12,859 bases of DNA from Anaerolineae bacterium (GCA_028284565.1 JANQRM010000696.1:1-12859); one strand, 5' to 3'; counted from the first letter of the stretch, positions 1 to 5,985 are shown. Program-made: numbers and translations. Notes: generated from the letters alone by a model not told the origin.

Positions 1-752
1 TCGCCGAAGCCCAAACCGAAGGACTCGAAATCCCCTTTTAAGCGGGCAAAGTCTTCCCGCATCCAACCCTCTTTGCCCTGATAGGAAATCTTAATCCAAT
101 TAAAGGGGTCGCCTGTGGTCTCGCTGGGTTTGGCATCAAGGATGCTGGCTTCTGCGCGGAAGGGAATGCGGAAGACAGGTGGATTGTGATGTGTCCCTGC
201 GCCGGGACGAACATTCACACCTGTTTTGCCCATCGCAATGACCATGCCGGGTCCGTCATCTGTTTCTATAGTGATTGGAGAGACTGCTTCGGTAGTAGAC
301 GTAGACGTCGGTGGCGCAACGACAACGGGAATGGTGCTGGTGGTTGTCGCCATTGTGACGGGGACTGTAGAAGTTGAACGCACTCCAACCGCTAGAGTCT
401 CTTCGCCATGACGGATGAATTCTTGTCGGACGAGGTTGAAGGCAACCATCGAGGTTGACACAATGCCATATCCACTGGCTGTTCCATCGCCTCGCACTTC
501 GATAAGGTCATCGCGGACGAAACCTGTTTGTCTGTTGGGAAACACAAGGCGAAACCATTGATAGGTCTTGCCTGCCATGCCCCGCGCTTCGTCGTCTGGC
601 ATGACTTCAAGGATTTGAAGGTTGTCCAACCCCACTGGGGCTTTAAATACCATGTCTTTGTTCGTGCCGGGACCGGAACGCACATTGACTTCGGTAATTG
701 ACGGGATATGGGGTAAGCCGATGATGCGAGCGACAAAAGGCTGAGTTGACAT
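1..752 (-). CDS. SH3b-repeat protein, C-terminus beyond the window
   Basis: The ATG at 752-750 opens a frame that stays open to the window edge, giving 250 codons without a stop. Two bacterial SH3-like domains are visible. The first spans about residues 6-92, with the typical NVRSGPG at 23-29 and a closing GFVRDD. The second spans about residues 170-245, with NVRPGAG at 180-186 and GWMRED near its end. A Ser/Thr/Pro/Val-rich linker (about residues 125-160) separates them. No signal peptide or membrane segment is seen in this part. SH3b domains usually bind cell-wall peptides or act as targeting modules, often attached to a hydrolase, and any catalytic domain would lie to the left of the window. 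The ribosome site is weak (GAAAG about 9 nt upstream). A different frame in the same stretch (TTG at 757) is a shadow, because both SH3b domains read in this frame. The family is clear; the role is not known. Confidence 0.85.
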   Translation of the reverse strand, partial: MSTQPFVARIIGLPHIPSITEVNVRSGPGTNKDMVFKAPVGLDNLQILEVMPDDEARGMAGKTYQWFRLVFPNRQTGFVRDDLIEVRGDGTASGYGIVSTSMVAFNLVRQEFIRHGEETLAVGVRSTSTVPVTMATTTSTIPVVVAPPTSTSTTEAVSPITIETDDGPGMVIAMGKTGVNVRPGAGTHHNPPVFRIPFRAEASILDAKPSETTGDPFNWIKISYQGKEGWMREDFARLKGDFESFGLGFG

Positions 753-788
753 AACAAACGCTTTCAGTGTGGACGGAACGCTATGAAG

Positions 789-818
789 ATGATACACCGT
801 TTTGTGTTATCTGGACAA
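789..818 (-). promoter_or_regulatory. Candidate promoter of the SH3b gene
   Basis: On the minus strand, TTGTCC (818-813) and TATCAT (794-789) are separated by 18 bp. They would start transcription near 782, about 30 nt before the ATG at 752. The element lies almost wholly inside a 32-bp sequence repeated at 1973-2004, where the -10 reads TATCAG. It was read by eye only. Confidence 0.4.
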
Positions 819-821
819 ATG
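790..821. repeat. 32-bp perfect direct repeat, copy 1
   Basis: This 32-bp sequence starts TGATACACCG and ends GGACAAATG, and recurs without mismatch at 1973-2004. Weaker identity continues leftward (GCTATG at 780-785 matching 1963-1968). It holds an imperfect dyad, GATACAC against GTGTTATC. It sits 38 bp upstream of the SH3b start and overlaps the candidate promoter. Confidence 0.9.
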
Positions 822-845
822 CCTCCCGAATATTTTGAACCGCCA

Positions 846-864
846 GTGCGTGTAGACACGGCAC
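846..864. repeat. 19-bp dyad motif, copy 1
   Basis: The motif GTGCGYGTAGACACKGCAC occurs here and at 4004-4022, with 2 differences in 19. Its ends (GTGC/GCAC) and inner parts (GTG/CAC) can pair into a small bulged hairpin. It lies just past the 3' end of the 899-1669 gene, but no T-run follows, so a terminator role is doubtful. Confidence 0.5.
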
Positions 865-898
865 GACAGACACGGAGGATGCAGTGTAATTAATATAT

Positions 899-1669
899 TC
901 AAGGTAGAGATTCCCAGAGATAAGTTTCCAGATAATTTAGTCGAATGGTGTGCATCAAGTCAGTATCTTTAAGTAGAAGTTGACGACAGATTGCTAAAGT
1001 GAAGCTGACAACTTCTAATTGAATTTCGGTAATAAAAGGTCGTTCAAGTACCAATAATATCATTCTCAAACGTTCTTCTGCATCCAAGAAATCCAATGAG
1101 GATTCATGGGTGTCTTTCAAAATTGAGCCTGCCTCGTCTTCTATCTGCACTTTGTATCGAGATGCAATTCCGATTTTAAATCGAGATGCTTGTTTGGGTT
1201 TCTCCTCAATAATGACAGCATTTCCGTGCGGTGTATCCGTCTCGAAGCGATTTTGGCTATTCTCCCAGTCGAAAGCCCATGACTTCCAATCTTTCGTTGG
1301 TAACTGATGTGGGATTTGATTTTCACCCAACACCCAGCGTTTAAGATTGGCAATTCTTGCATGATGAAATGGTCGCTTCGTATCTGTTAGAAGTGATAGG
1401 CATAATTCAAGCGTCTCAATTTGCCTCTGATGAAATATATTGTCACCATCCACCCTATCTAATTCAATCAGATTTACACTAATCCATGCTTCAACTGTCT
1501 CAAACTCATCTAAACCAGAAATTTGGGCGATTGTCTCTTCCTTAAGTGATTTGATTTCTGCATTGTAAATTGTCGCACTCTTAAAGTTCTCTTCGGTGAT
1601 GATGGCTCTCCCTGCCTGAAAGTCGGCAGTGTATTGATGGTTATGGTATCGCCAATCAAAGTTATTCAT
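899..1669 (-). CDS. Unrecognised protein made of two internal repeats
   Basis: This 256-residue protein resembles no family I recognise. It is built as a duplication. Residues 4-41 and 133-170 align without gaps at an offset of 129, with 13 of 38 identical: FDW (4-6 and 133-135), D16/D145, G20/G149, A22/A151, EE (26-27 and 155-156), K30/K159, I39/I168, S41/S170. The ends of the halves also resemble each other (ARIANL at 104-109 and IRLNYL at 242-247). Each half looks like a short charged or beta-like segment followed by amphipathic helices. There is no signal peptide or membrane segment, so it is probably cytoplasmic. I chose the ATG at 1669 over an in-frame TTG at 1678 because the decayed copy at 3595-3702 also begins with ATG just before FDW. 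The ribosome site is weak (GAAG). It stands alone, with 146 bp to the next gene. Confidence 0.75.
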   Translation of the reverse strand: MNNFDWRYHNHQYTADFQAGRAIITEENFKSATIYNAEIKSLKEETIAQISGLDEFETVEAWISVNLIELDRVDGDNIFHQRQIETLELCLSLLTDTKRPFHHARIANLKRWVLGENQIPHQLPTKDWKSWAFDWENSQNRFETDTPHGNAVIIEEKPKQASRFKIGIASRYKVQIEDEAGSILKDTHESSLDFLDAEERLRMILLVLERPFITEIQLEVVSFTLAICRQLLLKDTDLMHTIRLNYLETYLWESLP

Positions 1670-1925
1670 CGTCTTCAATGTTTGCTTTTTGTTTGATTTT
1701 CATTGGCGAAGATTTTTACCGCCGGCGGTTGCAACAATGTTCTCGCCGGGTGGCGGTTAAAAGTTTGTTTTGAGTTTAGATTAGATTTCAGACATCAGAT
1801 TTTAGACATTCGATTGTTTGCTCTCGGCTGTCTAAAAGTCTGTTTTCAGGACTGGTAAGATGCAATGGTTGTTATTAGGGTATCACAAAATGAGGCCAAA
1901 GTGGGATGCATTTGGCTATGCATTT
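1582..1925. repeat. Long degenerate direct repeat, copy A
   Basis: This covers the first codons of the 899-1669 gene plus its upstream DNA. It resembles 3612-4002 in the same order. The block 1582-1657 matches 3612-3690 with 4 substitutions and a 3-nt indel. Further shared stretches are GATTTTTACCG, GGTTAAA, TTGAGTTTA, TTTAGATTTCAGA (partly), TTTTAGACAT and GTATCAYAAAATGA, ending at the GATGCA/TATGCA motif. Identity falls off away from the coding part. Confidence 0.75.
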
Positions 1926-1970
1926 TCTAACCGTCTTCATACCTTAATATTGGATGCAGATTGCTATGTA
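1903..1970. promoter_or_regulatory. Two GATGCA-N-TATGCA motifs, possible operators
   Basis: GATGCATTTGGCTATGCA (1905-1922) and GATGCAGATTGCTATGTA (1953-1970) are variants of one motif spaced 48 bp apart. A third copy lies at 3982-3999. Within each, two ATGCA-like units lie 12 bp apart in the same direction, as in a site for a protein binding about one helical turn apart. They lie about 235-300 bp upstream of the 1669 start, far for a simple promoter. Confidence 0.4.
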
Positions 1971-1972
1971 AC

Positions 1973-2004
1973 TGATACACCGTTTTGTGTTATCTGGACA
2001 AATG
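1973..2004. repeat. 32-bp perfect direct repeat, copy 2
   Basis: This is identical over 32 bp to 790-821. Here it follows the second GATGCA/TATG motif directly, and on the minus strand it again offers TTGTCC and a weaker TATCAG 18 bp apart. No gene begins close by on the minus side: the nearest start is at 1669. Confidence 0.9.
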
Positions 2005-2119
2005 GAAGTTAATGATTGAACCTTCAAGTCAAAGGGATTCAATGTAAAACTTCCCCAAGATAATTTGTAATGTCCACCCACATCGAGTTCTCTGAACTAA
2101 TGATGCTAAAAACAGATCG

Positions 2120-2206
2120 AATTCTACTGACCTATACAGAACCTCGTTAAGGTTCTGGCATAGTAAAATGCTTTCGCAGAACCAGTCGAGCTAGGCCAGT
2201 AGAATT
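2120..2206 (-). terminator. 87-nt stem structure after the RTX gene
   Basis: AATTCTACTGACC (2120-2132) and GGCCAGTAGAATT (2194-2206) form a 13-bp inverted repeat with one mismatch. Inside, CAGAACCT (2137-2144) and AGGTTCTG (2150-2157) form a perfect 8-bp hairpin with a 5-nt loop. A further CAGAACC at 2177-2183 could pair with the same GGTTCTG instead. On the minus strand a T5 run (2112-2108) follows about 7 nt after the outer stem. It lies 47 bp past the RTX stop codon and could end that transcript, although the gap before the T-run is unusual. Confidence 0.4.
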
Positions 2207-2252
2207 GCCACAGCATGCAATGTGCAAGTACAGGTCGAAAACAGAATTCCCT

Positions 2253-3482
2253 TTAGCAACCCGATTCGGAATCGCCATCTGCCGCACTCGTCTGGCACGA
2301 GTCACCAACGTCACCAGAACCTGCTGCGGCACTTTCTGTACCTCCGGAAATGGTATCTACATCACCGTCATCGGTGTTTACATCATCATTCTGGTTGATG
2401 GTATCACCCATATTTGCGCTACTACTGCCTGCTAATTCATCATTGCAGTTTGAGCCGGTACAAGCTTCATCGCCACCGTTAATGTCATCAGCACCGTCCC
2501 CACCATCAATGACATCGCCCATGTTGGATGCTCCGTTGTTGTCAGCTGCGTTGCAATATGCTGCGCCACTACAGGATTCGTCGCCACCTTCAATAATGTC
2601 ATCACCTGCTCCACCGTCGATGGTATCACCCATGTTGCTGTCACCCCAAGCAGCATTGCAGGCACGACCAGAGCAGGTTTCATTCCCACCATAGATCGTA
2701 TCATCACCATCGCCACCATCAATGGTATCACCCATATTCGACTCATCACCAACATAAGACAAGTTACACTGATTTCCTGTGCAGGTTTCATTCCCACCAT
2801 AGATCGTATCATCACCATCGCCACCATTAATGGTATCGCCCAGACTACCATCGGTATTGCATTCGCGCCCCGAACAAGACTCATCGCCACCATAGATCGT
2901 ATCATCACCATCCTCGCCGGAAATTGAGTCATTACCTCCGTAGCCATAGATCGTATCATCGCCCGAACTGCCAATAATGATGTTATCGTTGCCGTTACCA
3001 TGAATAATAAGGATGTAATCACCAGAGGTATCGATGCCAAGCCCTGCCGCGTCTGTACCATAATCAAAGTTGTCACTCGCTACAGTGTAATCTGCTCCTG
3101 TGAAAGAACTGCCTTGCAAGGCAATTGTGATGGTCATAGGACCTGCTGGCGTATTAAAAGTAATGGTGGTTGTTTCACCCTCGGTAACAAGTTGACAACC
3201 TCCGCCGTATTCCGCTGGAACTTGGCAGGGAGAGATATCAAGTTCGGTGACACGTTGCCAGTACCAGCCTGCAGTGTACATCCATACAGTTGTATCATCT
3301 TCCCCTGTATTACAGCGTCCATCACCCCAGATGTTATCGACATCACACCAGTTGGATGTGTCAGTCTGAAAAGTCTCTGGATTGGAAATATAGTTACCGT
3401 CCTGAGCGAAACTGCTTCCGGTTAACCCAAAGATTGATAGCACTATGACAAGAGCAGTGAGTGTGTGGAATATATTCTTCAT
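2253..3482 (-). CDS. Secreted RTX-type calcium-binding repeat protein with paired cysteines
   Basis: This 409-residue protein begins with a Sec signal peptide (K2, hydrophobic 8-20, likely cut after SFA at 24-26). The N-terminal part (27-160) is Trp/Thr-rich and may be a beta-sandwich. From about 162 to 381 it carries RTX nonapeptides such as GGDGDDTIYGG (220-230, 256-266), the known Ca2+-binding beta-roll signature. Five units of 31-37 residues each add a cysteine loop: C203/C208, C234/C239, C270/C275, C304/C310, C341/C346. All 16 cysteines fall in near pairs (also 46/57, 86/96 and 396/409), which suggests disulfides in an oxidising place outside the cell. It is very acidic and ends in Cys, with no sorting signal or membrane anchor. 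Most RTX proteins leave by type I secretion; this one has a Sec signal. The ATG is preceded by GGAG about 8 nt upstream. The partner or substrate is unknown; it could be a surface or matrix protein. Confidence 0.88.
   Translation of the reverse strand: MKNIFHTLTALVIVLSIFGLTGSSFAQDGNYISNPETFQTDTSNWCDVDNIWGDGRCNTGEDDTTVWMYTAGWYWQRVTELDISPCQVPAEYGGGCQLVTEGETTTITFNTPAGPMTITIALQGSSFTGADYTVASDNFDYGTDAAGLGIDTSGDYILIIHGNGNDNIIIGSSGDDTIYGYGGNDSISGEDGDDTIYGGDESCSGRECNTDGSLGDTINGGDGDDTIYGGNETCTGNQCNLSYVGDESNMGDTIDGGDGDDTIYGGNETCSGRACNAAWGDSNMGDTIDGGAGDDIIEGGDESCSGAAYCNAADNNGASNMGDVIDGGDGADDINGGDEACTGSNCNDELAGSSSANMGDTINQNDDVNTDDGDVDTISGGTESAAAGSGDVGDSCQTSAADGDSESGC
2673..2836. repeat. 108-bp tandem DNA repeat inside the RTX gene
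   Basis: The block beginning GCAGGTTTCATTCCCACC at 2673 recurs at 2781, one 108-bp (36-residue) unit apart. About 55 bp are nearly identical, with a C/T and an A/G difference seen. Less exact copies of the CATAGATCGTATCATC core occur at about 2889 and 2945. Such near-identity at DNA level suggests recent unit duplication or conversion within the gene. Confidence 0.75.
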
Positions 3483-3594
3483 GACTGTTGCTCCCTAGCC
3501 ATTCTATGTAATCTTACGTAGTATAGCTGGCATCTAGGGATTAAAGCGTAAAGAAAGTTCAACAAGCTTGTAAAACAATGGGATAATAGTTTGG

Positions 3595-3702
3595 CTAGCT
3601 AAAGTATGTTCTAAAATTCTTTTCGGTGATGATGGCTCTCCCTGCCAGAAAGTCGGCAGAGTATTGATGGTTATGGTATTATTGCCAATCGAATGTATGC
3701 AT
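3595..3702 (-). pseudogene. Broken 5' fragment of a paralogue of the 899-1669 gene
   Basis: Reading from the ATG at 3702-3700, the frame gives M-H-T-F-D-W-Q, then an in-frame TAA, then YHNHQYSADF, AGRAIITEKNF and a final stop at 3597-3595. Allowing for the one-codon insertion, 23 of the first 29 residues equal those of the 899-1669 protein. The extra TAA comes from a 3-nt insertion exactly where the intact gene has a single Arg codon. Similarity stops after ENF/KNF, so over 85% of the gene is missing. It is a relic of a duplicated copy and not a working gene. Confidence 0.85.
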
Positions 3703-4002
3703 TAACTTCACGGTTTATTTTTGGCTTGAATTCCATTAGTGCAGATTTTTACCGTCCCGCGGATACTATATGTTTTCGACGGTTGACAGGCACGTTCCCG
3801 TCGTTGCAACGGTTAAAGTTAGAATTGAGTTTAATTTAGATTTCAGATGGTAGATTTTAGACATCAGATTTTTGGCGACTTAGCAATTCAGTTGGTTAGC
3901 ATTTCAGCAAGTTAGCTATTAGGATTGAAATTTTCAAAACATATGTTCTTTCTATTGTATCATAAAATGAAGTGGTTTTGTGATGCAAATGGCTATGCAC
4001 TT
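3612..4002. repeat. Long degenerate direct repeat, copy B
   Basis: This is the counterpart of 1582-1925, in the same orientation and module order: coding fragment (3612-3702), AGATTTTTACCG (3743-3754), a GGTTAAAGTT/TTGAGTTTA stretch (about 3809-3832), TAGATTTTAGACATCAGATT (3852-3871) and GTATCATAAAATGA (about 3957-3970), then the motif at 3982-3999. Copies A and B enclose the RTX gene. Confidence 0.75.
3982..3999. promoter_or_regulatory. Third GATGCA-N-TATGCA motif
   Basis: GATGCAAATGGCTATGCA matches the motif at 1905-1922 in 16 of 18 positions. A partial further copy, TGCTATGCA, lies at 4025-4033. It lies about 80 bp past the 3' end of the glycosyltransferase gene, so if it is an operator it belongs to the duplicated module and not to a nearby promoter. 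Confidence 0.35.
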
Positions 4003-4003
4003 G

Positions 4004-4022
4004 GTGCGCGTAGACACTGCAC
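4004..4022. repeat. 19-bp dyad motif, copy 2
   Basis: GTGCGCGTAGACACTGCAC matches the copy at 846-864 in 17 of 19 positions and starts 4 bp after the GATGCA/TATGCA motif. It may be a remnant of a dispersed palindromic repeat; two copies in one window are too few to say. Confidence 0.5.
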
Positions 4023-4077
4023 TCTGCTATGCATTAGCATCAAATAGAACATGAATGCCCTATTCCAAGTATTGTGG

Positions 4078-5748
4078 TTATGAACTGGATGTCTCGCTAA
4101 AGTCGAGTGTGAACATCAGATACCTGTGGGAATAAAAAATGGGTTCGGTGGGTTCTACAATCACCCCTTGTTCTTCAAAAAACGTTATGAAATCTCTCTG
4201 AGTTGTCTTGCCTATGCCTGTTATCTGAATATAGGTCACGAGTTGATTGTCGATTTGTGGACTCCAGTTATCAAAGGAGTCAATTAATCCATCGACTGAT
4301 CCAACAAGTACCTGAAGCGAAGAGTCTAACTCGGCAATGACTTGCAACAATTCTCCGCGACTCGTATGGTCTATGATGAGATAATCGTGAGGTATTTGTG
4401 TGGTTTGTTGACGTTGGTGAGTCAATTGGAAGTTGAGGAAAAACAGTTGAGGAATCAATTGTAATAGGAAAAATACAATCAGTATCCATTGGGTGCGGGG
4501 TTGTTTATACGCGAAGCATATCACGATGAAGAAAACAAGAAAAACCCAGCCGGAGCTTAGATAGCGCGCGTTCATGGCATGATTGGGGGCTATTCGTAGC
4601 AAGTAAAAGATAAGGGTCACGCCGAGCGTACTGATTAACATCCCAAACAGAAAGATGTGTTTTGAATAGGTCTCCAAGTGGTTTTTACTTGAGAGCAAGT
4701 GCTTTATATTTAGCTGTGGGAGTGACCTTGCTAGCCGATACAAGAGCAAGAGACCTAGCCCACCAAAAAACACGATATAAAACTTTTGTAAGATGTCAAA
4801 CCCATTGTCTTGGATGATAGGTGACTCTGGTGGGGCTTGTTCATTAATGTCAAAGATCAACACTTGCCAGCCATCGTGATTTGACCATGGCAACTTTGCT
4901 TGGAACCAAACTTCATTGAGGCGATCGGTCACCGTGTCGGTTTGGCTCTGCACATAGTCAAGACTGGAAGCATAATTAAGATAGGGGTCTAAGGTATAGG
5001 GATTGAGAAGCAGTGCGATGACAAGCGATAGCACAATAAACATCGTTAGCTTGCGTATCAAATGCCAATTGTTGAGCCGATGCTTAAGTATAACTAGCAA
5101 TATTCCCATTAGGATCATAAAGGGAAAATAGTAGTGCGATAACAAGCCACCGACCACAGTGAATCCCAACAGGAGCCAATCTCTGGTCGAGGTTTTTGTT
5201 ATTTTTCGATATGTGATGCGATAGAGTTGGATGGCAAAAAACAAGGCAAAGAGTGTAAATAAGGTATAGTGTCGTGCGATTAAGCTCGTTGCAATTGCTG
5301 TGGGACTCAGTAGCCAATAGGCGCTCACAAACAATGCTAAGTCGTTCCGTTCAAACAATAAACGCGCGAAATAAAATAAGCCACCTGCAATGAGGATGTC
5401 GAGAAACAGATTAATTAGGGGTCCTGTTTGGAAGTGGTTGATTCCGAACAGAACTCCCCATGTATGTAACATCCAATAGTGAAGCGGCGGGTGAAAATCA
5501 TATTGTCCCAAATCTTCCGCAATTCTGCTGTAGACAAACCGATCTTCAATTTTAATAAACCGTTGCCAATCGGCTACGGATGCCCATGTTTGTGCCGGTT
5601 CTCGCAGTTCGTCCCAGACGAGCGCATATTCGCCTTGATGCCCGGTTGCGGCAAGGTAGGTAATCGCCTCATCGAATTCGATGAACTTGTTGTTTGAGAT
5701 ACTTTCTAGGCGAAGTAGAACGCCGACCCCAATACCTAAGAGTAACAC
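4078..5748 (-). CDS. ArnT/PMT-like (GT39-type) membrane glycosyltransferase
   Basis: This 556-residue polytopic membrane protein has the GT-C fold signature. After a first membrane segment come FIEFDEA (22-28), whose D26-E27 matches the catalytic acidic pair of the first outer loop, and then DFHPPLHYW, the conserved HPPL motif of this family. Many hydrophobic stretches follow to about residue 425, then a soluble C-terminal part. Such enzymes move a sugar from a polyprenyl-phosphate carrier to a lipid, protein or glycan on the outer face of the membrane; the acceptor here is unknown. The GTG at 5748 is the first conventional start, but it leaves a short first helix. The frame stays open upstream through a CTG at 5775 and would add LWFHRLTIF, a better membrane anchor, with AAAGGG upstream. 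The true start may therefore be earlier. It is divergent from the 6021 gene. Confidence 0.85.
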   Translation of the reverse strand: MLLLGIGVGVLLRLESISNNKFIEFDEAITYLAATGHQGEYALVWDELREPAQTWASVADWQRFIKIEDRFVYSRIAEDLGQYDFHPPLHYWMLHTWGVLFGINHFQTGPLINLFLDILIAGGLFYFARLLFERNDLALFVSAYWLLSPTAIATSLIARHYTLFTLFALFFAIQLYRITYRKITKTSTRDWLLLGFTVVGGLLSHYYFPFMILMGILLVILKHRLNNWHLIRKLTMFIVLSLVIALLLNPYTLDPYLNYASSLDYVQSQTDTVTDRLNEVWFQAKLPWSNHDGWQVLIFDINEQAPPESPIIQDNGFDILQKFYIVFFGGLGLLLLYRLARSLPQLNIKHLLSSKNHLETYSKHIFLFGMLISTLGVTLIFYLLRIAPNHAMNARYLSSGWVFLVFFIVICFAYKQPRTQWILIVFFLLQLIPQLFFLNFQLTHQRQQTTQIPHDYLIIDHTSRGELLQVIAELDSSLQVLVGSVDGLIDSFDNWSPQIDNQLVTYIQITGIGKTTQRDFITFFEEQGVIVEPTEPIFYSHRYLMFTLDFSETSSS

Positions 5749-5864
5749 AAAGATTGTTAACCTATGAAACCACAGCTTGATGATATTTACCCTTTATTTG
5801 ATTGGTTATGTTGGACTGTAATAGGAGGTGAAATGATATTGGAAGGATGACAATTTATTGGCGC

Positions 5865-5894
5865 ATCTTAGCAGTCGATATTTGTTATTGTCAA
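5865..5894 (-). promoter_or_regulatory. Promoter candidate for the glycosyltransferase gene
   Basis: On the minus strand a perfect TTGACA (5894-5889) and TAAGAT (5870-5865) are 18 bp apart. Transcription would begin near 5857, leaving an untranslated leader of about 80-110 nt before the start region at 5775-5748. Confidence 0.5.
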
Positions 5895-5956
5895 TCCTGA
5901 TGCGTATCTGCTTAGCCAATGCTTATATTATTGAGCGATTATAGAACGTGTTTGAC

Positions 5957-5985
5957 CTATAGATTTGGAGCATGCGAGTCTATAG
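5957..5985. promoter_or_regulatory. Operator-like inverted repeat before the PTPS-related gene
   Basis: CTATAGA (5957-5963) and TCTATAG (5979-5985) form a perfect 7-bp inverted repeat with a 15-bp spacer, so the half-sites are 22 bp apart, about two helical turns. It ends 35 bp before the TTG start at 6021. It could be an operator for a dimeric regulator; no regulator gene is next to it. Confidence 0.35.

Larger units (their letters stand above)
1670..2252. other. Intergenic region upstream of the two-repeat gene
   Basis: No gene is supported in these 583 bp. From left to right they hold a 12-bp palindrome ACCGCCGGCGGT (1718-1729), the upstream half of long repeat A, two GATGCA/TATG motifs (1903-1922 and 1951-1970), the second copy of the 32-bp repeat (1973-2004), a small dyad AGTTC-TCT-GAACT (2086-2098) and the inverted-repeat structure at 2120-2206. 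The ORFs here are short, start on rare codons and have no ribosome site. Confidence 0.6.
3483..4077. other. Intergenic region holding the decayed repeat copy
   Basis: No intact gene is supported in these 595 bp. The right end of the RTX gene has a possible minus-strand -10 (TATACT, 3525-3520) about 38 bp before the ATG, without a clear -35. The remainder is long repeat copy B (3612-4002), including the broken reading frame at 3595-3702, then a GATGCA/TATGCA motif and the 19-bp dyad. Confidence 0.6.

Noticed and set aside
392..757. A 121-codon minus-strand frame with a TTG start
   Set aside because: It is a shadow of the SH3b gene, whose frame from 752 encodes both SH3b domains across the same bases.
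1718..1729. 12-bp palindrome ACCGCCGGCGGT as a terminator
   Set aside because: No T-run follows on either strand. It is not preserved in repeat copy B, where the matching place reads differently.
2120..2206. Integron attC-like recombination site
   Set aside because: The inverted repeats lack the GTTRRRY and RYYYAAC ends of attC, and no integrase gene is seen.
2660..2960. Regularly spaced repeats that could look like a CRISPR array
   Set aside because: The repeats are in-frame coding units of 36 codons, and the intervening parts also encode conserved RTX residues.
2350..3076. Long frames on both strands in the RTX gene, with repetitive Met/Ser/Pro products
   Set aside because: They arise from the repetitive coding sequence. 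Only the 2253-3482 frame has a signal peptide, a ribosome site and family motifs.
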